DNA of 64,000 nucleotides from Clostridia bacterium (lineage in GTDB: Bacteria; Bacillota; Clostridia; Oscillospirales; Acutalibacteraceae). The notes below the pieces were generated by a model, which searched no databases, was not told the origin of the DNA, and was given only the letters and a program-made list of their open reading frames with translations. Positions within the stretch are counted from its first letter, which is position 1. Each line of letters starts with the position of its first letter. The translations under genes were made by a program, and so were the position numbers. The stretch lies in contig JAFSGB010000026.1 of assembly GCA_017434895.1 (NCBI GenBank), positions 1 to 64,000 of the forward strand, written 5' to 3'. Shown piece by piece: positions 18,566 through 27,932 of this stretch.

Positions 18566-18775
18566 ATGATAGAAGTAAATCTTGATGTTATGCTGGCAAA
18601 AAGGAAAATGACCTCTTTAGAACTGGCAGAAAAAATCGGTATTACACCGGCAAATCTTTCAATTTTAAAAACAGGAAAGGCAAAAGCCATACGTTTTTCT
18701 ACCCTTGAAACAATTTGCAAGGTGCTTGATTGCCAACCGGCAGATATACTTAAATTTATACCCGATAAGGAGTGA
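18566..18775 (+). CDS. Small Cro/CI-type HTH regulator (YozG-like)
   Basis: The 69-residue protein is essentially one XRE-type DNA-binding domain. The segment SLELAEKIGITPANLSILKT forms the helix-turn-helix, and the C-terminal part has CKVLDCQPADILKFIPD, the usual ending of the YozG/Cro-like group. It follows the DUF2975 gene by 13 bp and is followed by the DUF4153 gene after 5 bp. It probably autoregulates the operon through the palindrome in the promoter spacer, which is inference. Confidence 0.88.
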   Translation: MIEVNLDVMLAKRKMTSLELAEKIGITPANLSILKTGKAKAIRFSTLETICKVLDCQPADILKFIPDKE

Positions 18776-18780
18776 CAGAT

Positions 18781-20382
18781 ATGTGTGAAAATTTAAACAA
18801 GGTAAACCTAAATGAGTCGGTAACCGATACTATGCCTCCAAAAAAAGTCTTTGAAATTACGGGTAAGGATACACTTTTTGCCATACTTTTCTTTGTGTCT
18901 TCTTTTCTGATTTCCGCTCTTGGTGTAACCGGCGGTTTTAACGGTGGCTTTACAATTTCGGCATTTATCCTCACTGTAGTGATGACACTTTACCTTAAAA
19001 ATACCGTCAAAAAAGTCTCTGTATTTTCTGTGATTTGCTTAATTTTAAGCATTACTGTAACACTCAGCTTCTTAATTACCACCAATGGTTCGGTCAGATT
19101 TTGGAGTTTTGTGGTTTACTACCTCTTAACACTTTGTTGGTTTGTTTCTATGGCACGAGAGGACAAATGCACCGGTGATATGGGAATTTTGACATTTATG
19201 TTCCGCCCTGCTTTCACAGAAAGCCTACCTAATATTCCCACATCGCTTCTTTCTCTTTTTGCATCAAAATCAAGTTTTAACAAAAACTTCGTCAAAATAC
19301 TTGTGGGCGTTCTCCTTGCAATTCCACTTCTTTTCGTCATAATACCCTTGCTAATCTCCTCAGACGAGGCATTCAACGGTATGATAAGCCTTGCAATTAG
19401 GGATATTTTTAGTTTTGTTTTGAAGCTCATTTTGTCAGTAATTATTTTTATTTTTCTTATTTCTTTTGCCTTTACACTTAAGAAGGAGGAAGAAAAGCCG
19501 CACAAAATAATTAATGTAGCAAGACTTGAGCCTATTATTGTAATTTCCTTTTTATCGGTACTGGCAATCTGTTATTTAAGCTACCTTTTTTCACAACTTG
19601 CATACTTTTTCAGTGGCTTTGGAGGTTTCCTACCGAAGGATTATAAATTTAATGTGGCAACCTATGCAAGGCGTGGCTTTTTTGAAATGTGCATAATTGC
19701 AACCATCAATTTTTTAATAATTTTTATCGTTCTTTTATTAACAAATAAGGAAAATAAAAAGCTATTCATCACAGTTAAATCGATTTGCGGATTTATTGGT
19801 GTTTTTACCTTGGTAATTATCGCCACCGCCCTTAGCAAAATGTTTTTATACATAAAATCCTTCGGTATGACAGAGCTTAGAATTACCACCGGTATGTTTA
19901 TGGTATTTTTAACAGTAGTTTTCATTTCTCTTTTAATGAGAATATTCAGCGAAAAAATCAAGGTTATAAAGACCGCACTTATAACGGCGGGAATTGTTTT
20001 AACCTTGCTTGGTACTGTAAATGTCAACACGGTTATTGCCACATATAATTACAATGCTTACATTAATGGGGCACTTAAAGATATAGATGTGAGCACTATT
20101 TCAAATTTGGGAGATGAGGCTATTCCCTACCTTATAAAGCTTACAAAAAATGAAAATATCAATATTGCAGAAATGGCAGAAAATGAGCTTTCGGCACAAT
20201 ATTATAACTATTATGAAACCATTATTGAAAATAACCGTTTGACCGCAAAAAGTAAAATCAGCAGTGTGGAAATCTTTAATATTTCAAAGCTTAGAGCTTA
20301 CAAAGAATTTTACAAATATCTAAAGAAAAACCCCGAAATAATTAATGACAATTACGCTTTAGAGCAAGCAGTATTCTATTAA
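18781..20382 (+). CDS. Multi-pass membrane protein with DUF4153/DUF4173-like domain
   Basis: The 533-residue product has about ten to twelve hydrophobic segments over residues 25-420 and a soluble C-terminal tail rich in Asn, Tyr and Lys. It resembles the DUF4153/DUF4173 group, whose function is not known. The AAGGAG site eight bases before ATG 18781 is preferred over an earlier in-frame GTG at 18772. It ends the DUF2975/HTH operon, suggesting the HTH protein controls membrane-protein levels. A bidirectional terminator follows. Confidence 0.7.
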   Translation: MCENLNKVNLNESVTDTMPPKKVFEITGKDTLFAILFFVSSFLISALGVTGGFNGGFTISAFILTVVMTLYLKNTVKKVSVFSVICLILSITVTLSFLITTNGSVRFWSFVVYYLLTLCWFVSMAREDKCTGDMGILTFMFRPAFTESLPNIPTSLLSLFASKSSFNKNFVKILVGVLLAIPLLFVIIPLLISSDEAFNGMISLAIRDIFSFVLKLILSVIIFIFLISFAFTLKKEEEKPHKIINVARLEPIIVISFLSVLAICYLSYLFSQLAYFFSGFGGFLPKDYKFNVATYARRGFFEMCIIATINFLIIFIVLLLTNKENKKLFITVKSICGFIGVFTLVIIATALSKMFLYIKSFGMTELRITTGMFMVFLTVVFISLLMRIFSEKIKVIKTALITAGIVLTLLGTVNVNTVIATYNYNAYINGALKDIDVSTISNLGDEAIPYLIKLTKNENINIAEMAENELSAQYYNYYETIIENNRLTAKSKISSVEIFNISKLRAYKEFYKYLKKNPEIINDNYALEQAVFY

Positions 20383-20383
20383 T

Positions 20384-20410
20384 AAAACCTCTCCGCAGGG
20401 AGAGGTTTTA
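20384..20410. terminator. Bidirectional terminator
   Basis: AAAACCTCTCC and GGAGAGGTTTT form a stem over loop GCAG between the convergent DUF4153 and Clp ATPase genes. Confidence 0.85.
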
Positions 20411-20412
20411 AT

Positions 20413-22692
20413 TTATGCCTTTGTAATTTTAATTTCACTGTCGGCGGTAAGGGTTATTTCATTTATACCGCCCTCGGTGGATTCAATTATCATATCAACA
20501 ATTTTAGCTTCAATTTCACGTCTAATAGCGTTGCGAAGCTCTCTAGCGCCTCGCTTGCCGTTTTGACATCTTTGTGCTAAGTAGCGGCAAACCTTTTGGT
20601 CGTACCTTAAGGTAATGAGTTTTTCCCTTAAGCCCTCTACCAACTCATCTAGCATCAAAGCGGCAATTTTTTCTAGGGTTTCGAGTGACAAGGGTGAGAA
20701 AACCACAATCTCGTCTACTCTGCCTAGGAACTCGGGTCTAAGGAAGCTCTCGAGCGCTTTAATTGCCTTTTCCTTTGAAGCATCGGCAACAGTTTTGCCA
20801 AAGCCCAAAAGATTGTCTGTCCTGTCACTGCCGGCGTTAGAGGTCATAACAATTACAGTATTTTCAAAATTAACGGTTCTACCTTGCGCGTCAGTAATTC
20901 TGCCGTCATCCAAAATTTGAAGTAGGATATTAAGGACATCGGGATGAGCCTTTTCAATCTCGTCAAACAGAACTACACTGTAAGGCTTTCTGCGAACCTT
21001 TTCGGTAAGCTGACCTGCCTCGTCATAGCCAACATATCCGGGAGGCGCGCCGATAATTCTAGAAACTGCGTGCTTTTCCATAAATTCTGACATATCAAGC
21101 CGAATTAAGGTCTCAGGTGTATCGAAAAGTTGTTCGGACAGTACCTTTACAAGCTGGGTTTTACCCACACCCGTAGGACCTACAAAAATAAAGGAGGCGG
21201 GTCGGTGACTGTTACTAGTCTTAACCCTTGCGCGCTTAACAGCGGCTGCAACAAGCTTTGTCGCCTCTTTTTGACCGATAATCTTTTTATTAAGTTCTGC
21301 CTCCAAGCCGCTAAGCTTAATAAGGTCACTCTCTTGAATTTTCGTAGCGGGGATACCGGTCCAAAGCTCAATTACCTTTGCAACATCAAAGTCGGTAACC
21401 GTAATGTTAGAAACCCTATTGCAAAGTTCTTCCGACTCCTTTTTATACTTTTCAAGGTCAGCCTTTACAAGGGCTTGCTGCTCGTAATCGGGGTTTTCAA
21501 CCTCTGCCTCGAGACTTTCAAGTTTAATTGAGTACTCTGCAACCCTTTTATTAGCCAAATAAAGCTGGTCAATGTCCTTATTCTCAAGGCTGGCGCAAGC
21601 GCAAGCTTCATCCAAAAGGTCAATAGCCTTATCTGGCAGATATCTGTCGGTTACATATCTTTCAGACAGAATAACACATTTCTTAATGATACTGTCGGGT
21701 ATTGTGACACTGTGGAAACCTTCGTAATAGCCCTTAACTCCCATTAAAATTTCCTCGGCTTCCGCTAAGGAAGGTTCCTCAATAGTAACAGGCTGGAAGC
21801 GGCGTTCCAAGGCGGCGTCTTTTTCAATATACTTACGATATTCCTTAAAAGTGGTAGCGCCGATAACCTGAATTTCGCCACGGGAAAGCGCCGGCTTTAA
21901 AATGTTAGCGGCGTTCATACTACCCTCGGCAGAGTCACCTGCGCCTACTAAATTATGGATTTCGTCAATAAAGAGGATTATATTGCCAGCCTCTTTTATT
22001 TCCTCTACAAGCCCCTTTACGCGGCTTTCAAACTGTCCTCTGAACTGAGTGCCCGCAACAAGTCCTGTAAGGTCTAAAAGATAAATTTCTTTATCTAAAA
22101 GCCTTGCAGGGGCAGTGCCGTTTGAAATTTTAAGTGCCAATCCCTCGGCAATAGCGGTTTTACCCACACCCGGCTCGCCGATTAGGCAAGGATTATTCTT
22201 GCTTCGGCGGGAAAGAATTTGAATCGTGCGATAAAGCTCTTTTTCACGGCCTACAATTATGTCAATCTTTCCTTTTTTAGCCTTTTCGGTAAGATTAGTA
22301 CAATATTGCTCCATAAAACGGCGGCGTTTTTTTTGAGGCTTTTCTTTGCTTTTTTCGTTCTTTTCGGACTTTTGGGCAGTATCAGAGCCCATATTTCCAA
22401 AAATTTTATTAATAAATGGCATTGCAGGGGCGGTTCCTAAATCAAAGGTTTCGTCGTTTAATGCACCGTCGTCCATATCCTCCATAGACATTATATCCAT
22501 AAACTGATCGCTCATTTGCTCAATATCCTCGTCGGATATATTCATTCTTTTGAGCATATCGTCCACCGGCTTAATACCCAATTCCTTTGCACAAACAAGG
22601 CAAAGTCCGTTAGGCTCGGCGTTTGGATTCGACATATCCGACATAAACACAACTGCCGGTCTTTTTTTGCATTTGGAACAAAGTTTCATCAT
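20413..22692 (-). CDS. Clp ATPase (ClpE/ClpC-like) with N-terminal zinc finger
   Basis: This 759-residue Hsp100 protein has an N-terminal Cys4 zinc finger (Cys5, 8, 31, 34), a charged linker (about 100-128), then two AAA+ modules. The first Walker A is GEPGVGKT (172-179); the second module has GPTGVGKT and ends with a D2-small domain. Only a short coiled middle region separates them. The loop LLGFG before the end of module two matches the hydrophobic tripeptide loop with which Clp ATPases dock to ClpP, so it should unfold proteins for degradation. The zinc finger is as in ClpE, but the overall sequence is also ClpC-like. It is last in the ruvC-to-clp operon. ATG 22692 has an AAGGAG site 10 bp upstream. 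Confidence 0.9.
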   Translation of the reverse strand: MMKLCSKCKKRPAVVFMSDMSNPNAEPNGLCLVCAKELGIKPVDDMLKRMNISDEDIEQMSDQFMDIMSMEDMDDGALNDETFDLGTAPAMPFINKIFGNMGSDTAQKSEKNEKSKEKPQKKRRRFMEQYCTNLTEKAKKGKIDIIVGREKELYRTIQILSRRSKNNPCLIGEPGVGKTAIAEGLALKISNGTAPARLLDKEIYLLDLTGLVAGTQFRGQFESRVKGLVEEIKEAGNIILFIDEIHNLVGAGDSAEGSMNAANILKPALSRGEIQVIGATTFKEYRKYIEKDAALERRFQPVTIEEPSLAEAEEILMGVKGYYEGFHSVTIPDSIIKKCVILSERYVTDRYLPDKAIDLLDEACACASLENKDIDQLYLANKRVAEYSIKLESLEAEVENPDYEQQALVKADLEKYKKESEELCNRVSNITVTDFDVAKVIELWTGIPATKIQESDLIKLSGLEAELNKKIIGQKEATKLVAAAVKRARVKTSNSHRPASFIFVGPTGVGKTQLVKVLSEQLFDTPETLIRLDMSEFMEKHAVSRIIGAPPGYVGYDEAGQLTEKVRRKPYSVVLFDEIEKAHPDVLNILLQILDDGRITDAQGRTVNFENTVIVMTSNAGSDRTDNLLGFGKTVADASKEKAIKALESFLRPEFLGRVDEIVVFSPLSLETLEKIAALMLDELVEGLREKLITLRYDQKVCRYLAQRCQNGKRGARELRNAIRREIEAKIVDMIIESTEGGINEITLTADSEIKITKA

Positions 22693-22723
22693 GTGTTTTA
22701 AAACTCCTTGGAAAAACTATAAT

Positions 22724-23395
22724 TTAAATTGTAAAACTCAGTAGCTTGAAAATTACCGAGCTTGCAATATTATTATTTGTGAAAATTAAAAATCCATTTT
22801 CGGTTAAAGAAACGACTACAGAAATAAGCGTGCAAACAAGCATTGCTACAACAACACCCTTAATAATTCCCAAAACTGCACCTAATATTTTATTAGCCTT
22901 ACCTACGAGGCTAAATGAAAACAGTTTGTTTACCAGCTTTGCCAAGAAATTAACCACAAACAGTAAAATCAAGGTAATTATAATATTGTAAAGTAGGGTG
23001 AAAATTCCAGCAACAACAGGTTTTATTAAAGTTTGGGATGCGGAAGATACCGCATTTGCCACACCATTATTGATATCATCAATAATTATATTATTAAATT
23101 TTTCAAGGCTAAAATCATCACCTAAAATAGTGGTAATAAAGGAAGGAATTACATCATCGGTAATATTAAGCGAACCGTTCTCTAGGTGTAAATCCTCTAC
23201 TGCGTTTATGATTGAAGGCTCCAGTAACTTATCGTATGTAGCATCTGCAATTTTAGGACTAATATTGTTAGCAAGCAGTATCGCAGCAACAAAGCCAACA
23301 ATCTCAATCAGCGTTCTTACAAAGCCTCTTTTTGCAGAAATTAATGCAAAAATAACAATAATGGCAACTACAATTAAATCAAGAACAATACCCAT
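22724..23395 (-). CDS. CvpA family membrane protein
   Basis: This 223-residue protein has four hydrophobic segments and the family's N-terminal features LDLIVVAIIVIFALISAKRG and GFVRTLIEIVGF. CvpA homologues are inner-membrane proteins linked in Escherichia coli to colicin V export and to tolerance of envelope stress; the mechanism is unclear. It lies between the DUF5711 gene (4 bp away) and the Clp ATPase gene in the leftward operon. A GGAA ribosome-binding site precedes ATG 23395. Confidence 0.85.
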   Translation of the reverse strand: MGIVLDLIVVAIIVIFALISAKRGFVRTLIEIVGFVAAILLANNISPKIADATYDKLLEPSIINAVEDLHLENGSLNITDDVIPSFITTILGDDFSLEKFNNIIIDDINNGVANAVSSASQTLIKPVVAGIFTLLYNIIITLILLFVVNFLAKLVNKLFSFSLVGKANKILGAVLGIIKGVVVAMLVCTLISVVVSLTENGFLIFTNNNIASSVIFKLLSFTI

Positions 23396-23399
23396 AAAA

Positions 23400-24698
23400 T
23401 TAATTCCTTTCGCTAAGCTTTATTCTTTTAATTTCACTATCGGTAATGACGGCAACCACATTTGCCGAGGAAACTGCAATTCCCTCACCGCCAAAGCCGT
23501 AATCGGCAGTGAATTTTACATTCCCGTCAAAATCCAGAACGCTGACAGTGGTATCATTTATACAGTAAGCATTACTGCCCCTAACCTCAATATCATTAAT
23601 AATTCCTTTGTAACGGATTATTTTTTTCACCTTTCCGTTTTTTGAAAAAATTACAATTTTATTATCAGTTTTGTCGCTGTCCCGCGTAAATACGCCCACA
23701 TTTGTACCTCCACTGTCGCGGAAATAAGAGATTTTATAATCATCTGTGTAAGCGTTCTCCTTAAAGCTTGACCATTTTACAGTATCAATACCGTTAGATT
23801 TTATTATATTAAATCCGGATTTATTACTGCATTCAAGCCCGTAAACAATTTCTCCGTCGATTTGTTTTGTATACTCCGGTGTGGCGGATTTAAAACCGAT
23901 AATATGAACCTTAGAATTAAATACACCAGAAGTCGAGTTATAGGTTGAAATTGCAATTTTTTTGCCAGAAGAGGAAACCGCAATACTATTAATTGTATTC
24001 TCGGCAGAGTACCATTCATAAACGATTTTTCCTCGGCTATTATAAACCGTTACCGCCGACGCATAGCTTGGCGAATAGGTTACAACCGCAAATGTTCCCG
24101 AATCGGAAATATCACCGCAGATTATTTCATCCTCAGTTTTTAAGGAATATTTTTCGCCCTTTAAATTAAAAATCAAAAATTCCTTGCCGCCTTGATTGTA
24201 TATAAGTGCTCTGCCTTTAGATGCACAAAGGACTGCCCGCTCGTAGCCGTGAGCCTCGGAGAAAAGTATTTTTCCTCCGTTTGAATAGGCACTTATGTGG
24301 GTGTCGGTCAAATGGTAATAGTAGTTGCTAATTGGCACAACACTTAAGGTTTCGCCGCCCGAAACCGCGATTGGATAGCTACCCGTTCCAATAGTTGTCA
24401 CAGCATTTGAAACGGTTTGGAAAAGGCCGGCAGGCATTAGTGCTTCAATTATTATCAATACCACTGCAATCACTGCAACCGCCGAGACAATAACCTTAAA
24501 TTTTCTGCTGCGCTCCAGCTTTCCGCCTTCAATAACCTTGATTTTAGTTTCAGGCTTAGAGTTTGATTTTGTTTTTGGAGACTTAGATGAGGTCATAACA
24601 ATGTCCTCATCTATCTGGCGTTTTTTTATTGGTGCCTTTGCCCGTTTTTTGGGAGCACTTAGTATTCTGTTGTGCTTTTTCTTTTTATATCTCGGCAT
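23400..24698 (-). CDS. DUF5711 family membrane-anchored beta-propeller-like protein
   Basis: The 432-residue protein starts with a long Lys/Arg-rich cytoplasmic tail (1-66) and one membrane segment (about 67-90, ending IIIEALMPAG). It continues as an outside domain of repeating short beta strands, with motifs such as GGKILFSEAHGYERAVLC and GKIVYEWYSAENTINSIAVS that suggest a WD-like or quinoprotein-like propeller. It fits the DUF5711 group of Clostridia. The function is unknown. Its start overlaps the end of truA by 14 bp. Confidence 0.7.
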   Translation of the reverse strand: MPRYKKKKHNRILSAPKKRAKAPIKKRQIDEDIVMTSSKSPKTKSNSKPETKIKVIEGGKLERSRKFKVIVSAVAVIAVVLIIIEALMPAGLFQTVSNAVTTIGTGSYPIAVSGGETLSVVPISNYYYHLTDTHISAYSNGGKILFSEAHGYERAVLCASKGRALIYNQGGKEFLIFNLKGEKYSLKTEDEIICGDISDSGTFAVVTYSPSYASAVTVYNSRGKIVYEWYSAENTINSIAVSSSGKKIAISTYNSTSGVFNSKVHIIGFKSATPEYTKQIDGEIVYGLECSNKSGFNIIKSNGIDTVKWSSFKENAYTDDYKISYFRDSGGTNVGVFTRDSDKTDNKIVIFSKNGKVKKIIRYKGIINDIEVRGSNAYCINDTTVSVLDFDGNVKFTADYGFGGEGIAVSSANVVAVITDSEIKRIKLSERN

Positions 24699-25431
24699 TG
24701 TAATACACTCTTTCTAAAAACAATCCGTTTGGTGGTGCGGTAACACCCGCAATATTACGAAGCTTTGTTTCAAAAACCTTATCGGCACAGTCGGGATTTA
24801 AACGCTCAATACCAACCTCTGCTGCAGTACCGGTAATAATTCTTACCATATTGTAAAGAAATCCATTTGCCGTAATCTCGAGCCGTACAAAGTTGTTTTC
24901 CCTATATACCTTGCAGTCAGTTACCGTTCTTACGGTGTTTTCAACCGTCCTTCCGGAGGAGGAAAAACCGTAAAAATCGTGCTCACCGATGATTTTCTCG
25001 CAAAACTCATTCATTAATTCCAAATTAAGCGGTCGTTCAATTCTCCACACAAAGGGTGCTAAAAAAGGGTCGCTTTGGTTGGAATTTAAAATGTTATAAA
25101 TATAAGTTTTGCCGGAGGCACAGTACCTTGCGTGAAAATCAGAATTAACCTCTTTAGCATCAATCACTGCAATATCCTGCGGTAAAATACTGTTAAGTCC
25201 CCTTGTGAAAGCAGTAAGGGGAATATTTTCTTCGCAGTCAAGGTGACAGCAAAACATTTTTGCATGAACACCCGCATCTGTTCTGGAGCATCCTACAACA
25301 ATTGTCTTTTTGCCCAAAATATTAAAAAGTGCGGACTCCAAAACCTCTTGCACTGTAACATTATTTGGTTGTGTCTGCCACCCGTGGTAGGCAGTGCCGT
25401 TGTAGCTTAGAGTTAATAAAATTCTTTTCAT
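24685..25431 (-). CDS. truA: tRNA pseudouridine(38-40) synthase TruA
   Basis: The 248-residue enzyme isomerises uridines 38-40 in the anticodon arm of many tRNAs. The catalytic aspartate is in SRTDAGVHA (about residues 55-63), and MVRIITGTAAEVG is the conserved C-terminal motif. The open frame extends upstream to 25572 inside ecfT, but the true start is ATG 25431 (MKRILLTLSYNGTAYHGWQ), which has an AAAGGT site and begins just after the ecfT stop. Cotranscription with ecfT and its ATPases is common in Firmicutes. Confidence 0.95.
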   Translation of the reverse strand: MKRILLTLSYNGTAYHGWQTQPNNVTVQEVLESALFNILGKKTIVVGCSRTDAGVHAKMFCCHLDCEENIPLTAFTRGLNSILPQDIAVIDAKEVNSDFHARYCASGKTYIYNILNSNQSDPFLAPFVWRIERPLNLELMNEFCEKIIGEHDFYGFSSSGRTVENTVRTVTDCKVYRENNFVRLEITANGFLYNMVRIITGTAAEVGIERLNPDCADKVFETKLRNIAGVTAPPNGLFLERVYYNAEI

Positions 25432-25439
25432 AAATACCT

Positions 25440-26249
25440 TTAAAATATAATATTTAAACCGATTATTCCGCAAGTAAATACTGCGATAAAGATTATAGCA
25501 TACAGGTCCGAAACCGACAGTGTTAACTGCTTCATTCTGGTTTTGCCTACTCCCCCGTTGTAGCAACGGCATTCCATAGCCTCGGCAAGCTCATAAGCAC
25601 GCCTTACAGAGGAAATAAGAAGCGGGATAAGTATTGGAATTAAAGCCTTTACCCTCTCTACCAGACTGCCGTTTTCAAGGTCGGCACCCCTTGCCTTTTG
25701 GGCGTTCATAATCTTTTCGGCTTCCTCAATCAAAGTGGGTATAAAACGAAGTGCTATGGTCATCATCATAGCGAAAATATGCACTGCATTTTTAAGACCT
25801 ATATATTTTAATGGAGAAAGTAAACTTTCAATTCCGTCGGTAAGACTATTTGGTGTTGTAGTGTAGGTAAGCACCGAACTTATAAAAATCAGCAAAATAA
25901 TTCTAAGTGCCATAAATACCGCTCTGTAAACACCGCCGGTGGTGATTTCAACAATCCAAAAGGAAACCAAAACCTTGCCGGTATTACTGTAAAACAGATT
26001 TATAACCGCCGTAAATGCCAGCACTACCCAAATTGCCTTCAAATTTTTCAAAAACAGCTTAATTGGAACCCTCGAAATTAGCAGTACAAAAATTACCGAA
26101 ACGCAAGCAAAAGCCAATGAAAACATATTTTGTGACACAAATATAAGCACTATGAAGGCTATCATTAAAAGGATTTTAACTCTGGGGTCACATTTATGCA
26201 CCACAGAGGTGGCATCATAATACTGCCCAAAGGTTATATCTTTAAGCAT
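25440..26249 (-). CDS. ecfT: ECF transporter transmembrane component EcfT
   Basis: This 269-residue integral membrane protein couples ATP hydrolysis by EcfA1/EcfA2 to rocking of vitamin-binding S components. It has about five membrane segments and two Ala-Arg-Gly-type signatures that contact the ATPases: AQKARGADLENG and a later RRAYELAEAMECRCYNGG. It overlaps ecfA2 by 8 bp. The S component RibU is encoded elsewhere in the window, as expected for a shared (group II) module. Confidence 0.95.
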   Translation of the reverse strand: MLKDITFGQYYDATSVVHKCDPRVKILLMIAFIVLIFVSQNMFSLAFACVSVIFVLLISRVPIKLFLKNLKAIWVVLAFTAVINLFYSNTGKVLVSFWIVEITTGGVYRAVFMALRIILLIFISSVLTYTTTPNSLTDGIESLLSPLKYIGLKNAVHIFAMMMTIALRFIPTLIEEAEKIMNAQKARGADLENGSLVERVKALIPILIPLLISSVRRAYELAEAMECRCYNGGVGKTRMKQLTLSVSDLYAIIFIAVFTCGIIGLNIIF

Positions 26250-27084
26250 TATCCCCCACCCTTTTCTTTAAGATTTCCACTGCCTCATCCACTGTTAGTG
26301 GGATATTATTAAGACCTAAAGCCTCGAAAACTTGGGAAACTATCGGAACATTAAGACCGATTTTTCTAAGCTCATCACTGTGCGAGAAAACCTCTCTTGC
26401 AGTACCGAACATATAAAGGCTTCCCTTGTTCATAACAATCACCTTGTCCGCCAAAGCCGCCATATCCTCCATACTGTGGGATATTATTATAACGGTGGCA
26501 TTTGTGGCCTTACGGTAACTGCGAATAATTTCCATAACATCCTCGCGGCCTTTAGGGTCAAGACCGGCAGTAGGCTCGTCAAAAACGATAACCTGCGGTT
26601 TCATTGCCATAACACCTGCAATAGCCACACGGCGTTTTTCACCGCCCGACAAATCAAAGGGGGATTTTTCGAAAAATTCGGGTTTTACCCCTACAATCCC
26701 GCAAATTTCCTTTACGGTATTTTCAAGCGCCTCGCTCTCAAGTCCCATATTACGGGGACCGAATGAAATATCCTTAAATACAGTTTCCTCAAAAAGCTGG
26801 TATTCGGGGTACTGAAAAACAAGCCCTACCTTAGAGCGGATTTTTCTAATTTCCTTCGGGTTCTCCCAAATATCCTCATTTTCGAATAACACATTACCCT
26901 CGGTAGGCTTTAAAAGTCCGTTAAGGTGTTGAACCAAGGTGGACTTACCCGAGCCCGTATGACCGATTATACCGATAATTTCGCCCTTTTCAACAGTAAA
27001 GGAAACATCCTTAACCGCATCATTCATAAAGGGTGAGTTACCCGAATAGGTGTGTGTTAAATTTCTTACCTCTAAAATCGCCAA
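26242..27084 (-). CDS. ecfA2: ECF transporter ATPase EcfA2
   Basis: The 280-residue ABC ATPase has Walker A GHTGSGKST (about 41-49), Q-loop VFQYPEYQLFE, signature LSGGEKRRVAIAGV and Walker B VIVFDEPTAGLDP. It pairs with EcfA1 to power vitamin uptake. It follows ecfA1 by 2 bp and overlaps ecfT. The more diverged signature, Gly-Glu-Lys-Arg instead of Gly-Gln-Lys-Gln, is what distinguishes the A2 from the A1 paralogue. Confidence 0.95.
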   Translation of the reverse strand: MAILEVRNLTHTYSGNSPFMNDAVKDVSFTVEKGEIIGIIGHTGSGKSTLVQHLNGLLKPTEGNVLFENEDIWENPKEIRKIRSKVGLVFQYPEYQLFEETVFKDISFGPRNMGLESEALENTVKEICGIVGVKPEFFEKSPFDLSGGEKRRVAIAGVMAMKPQVIVFDEPTAGLDPKGREDVMEIIRSYRKATNATVIIISHSMEDMAALADKVIVMNKGSLYMFGTAREVFSHSDELRKIGLNVPIVSQVFEALGLNNIPLTVDEAVEILKKRVGDNA

Positions 27085-27086
27085 AT

Positions 27087-27932
27087 TTAAACTCCTTCAA
27101 GTACCTTTTTAATTTCCCTTGCAGTATCTGTAACGGAAATTACATTTGTATTAACCTTAAAACCGTTCTTTTGTAAAGCATACAAAAGCTCGGTGGTCTG
27201 GGGAACATCAAGTCCCACAGATTTGAGCATTTCCACATTTTGAAAAACCTCATGTGGCTTGCCGTCGCTAATAATTTCACCGTCATTCATAACAAGCACT
27301 CGGTCGGCATTTTCTGCCTCCTCCATATAGTGGGTTATCAAAATTACAGTAATACCCTTTTCTTTATTTAACTTGTGAAGCGTATCCACAATTTCCCTTC
27401 TGCCCTTTGGGTCAAGCATCGCAGTAGGCTCGTCCAGTACCAAGCACTCAGGCTCCATTGCAATAATTCCCGCAATGGCAATTCTCTGCTTTTGACCGCC
27501 CGACAGTCTGTGAGGTGTAGAGGAAACAAATTCCTCCATACCGACAGCCTTTAAAGCACTGTCAACCCTTTGGCGGATTTCTTTAGGCGGTAGACCTAAA
27601 TTTTCGGGACCGAATGCCACATCCTCCTCCACAATAGAGGCAATAAGCTGATTATCGGGATTTTGGAAAACCATACCCACACGGCGTTTAACCTCAATTT
27701 CGGTTTCCTCAGCCAAAGTGTTAATTCCGTCCACCAAAATTGTGCCTAAAGTAGGCTTATTTAGTCCGTTAAGCATTTTAGCAAGGGTCGATTTACCCGA
27801 GCCGTTGTGACCTAAAATTACAGTGAAGCTTCCACGTTCAATGTTAAGACTTAAATTTTTAACAGCAATGTGAGTTGCTTCGTCCTCGGTATATTCGTAG
27901 GTCACATTTTTAATTTCAATAATATTATCCAT
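27087..27932 (-). CDS. ecfA1: ECF transporter ATPase EcfA1
   Basis: The 281-residue ABC ATPase has Walker A GHNGSGKST (about 41-49), Q-loop VFQNPDNQLIA, signature LSGGQKQRIAIAG and Walker B CLVLDEPTAMLDP. It is the partner of EcfA2 in the shared energy-coupling module. It overlaps the upstream methyltransferase gene by 8 bp. Confidence 0.95.
   Translation of the reverse strand: MDNIIEIKNVTYEYTEDEATHIAVKNLSLNIERGSFTVILGHNGSGKSTLAKMLNGLNKPTLGTILVDGINTLAEETEIEVKRRVGMVFQNPDNQLIASIVEEDVAFGPENLGLPPKEIRQRVDSALKAVGMEEFVSSTPHRLSGGQKQRIAIAGIIAMEPECLVLDEPTAMLDPKGRREIVDTLHKLNKEKGITVILITHYMEEAENADRVLVMNDGEIISDGKPHEVFQNVEMLKSVGLDVPQTTELLYALQKNGFKVNTNVISVTDTAREIKKVLEGV

Noticed and set aside
25431..25572. 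Longer N-terminus for TruA
   Set aside because: It would overlap ecfT, whereas the internal ATG has a ribosome-binding site and matches the family's usual N-terminus.
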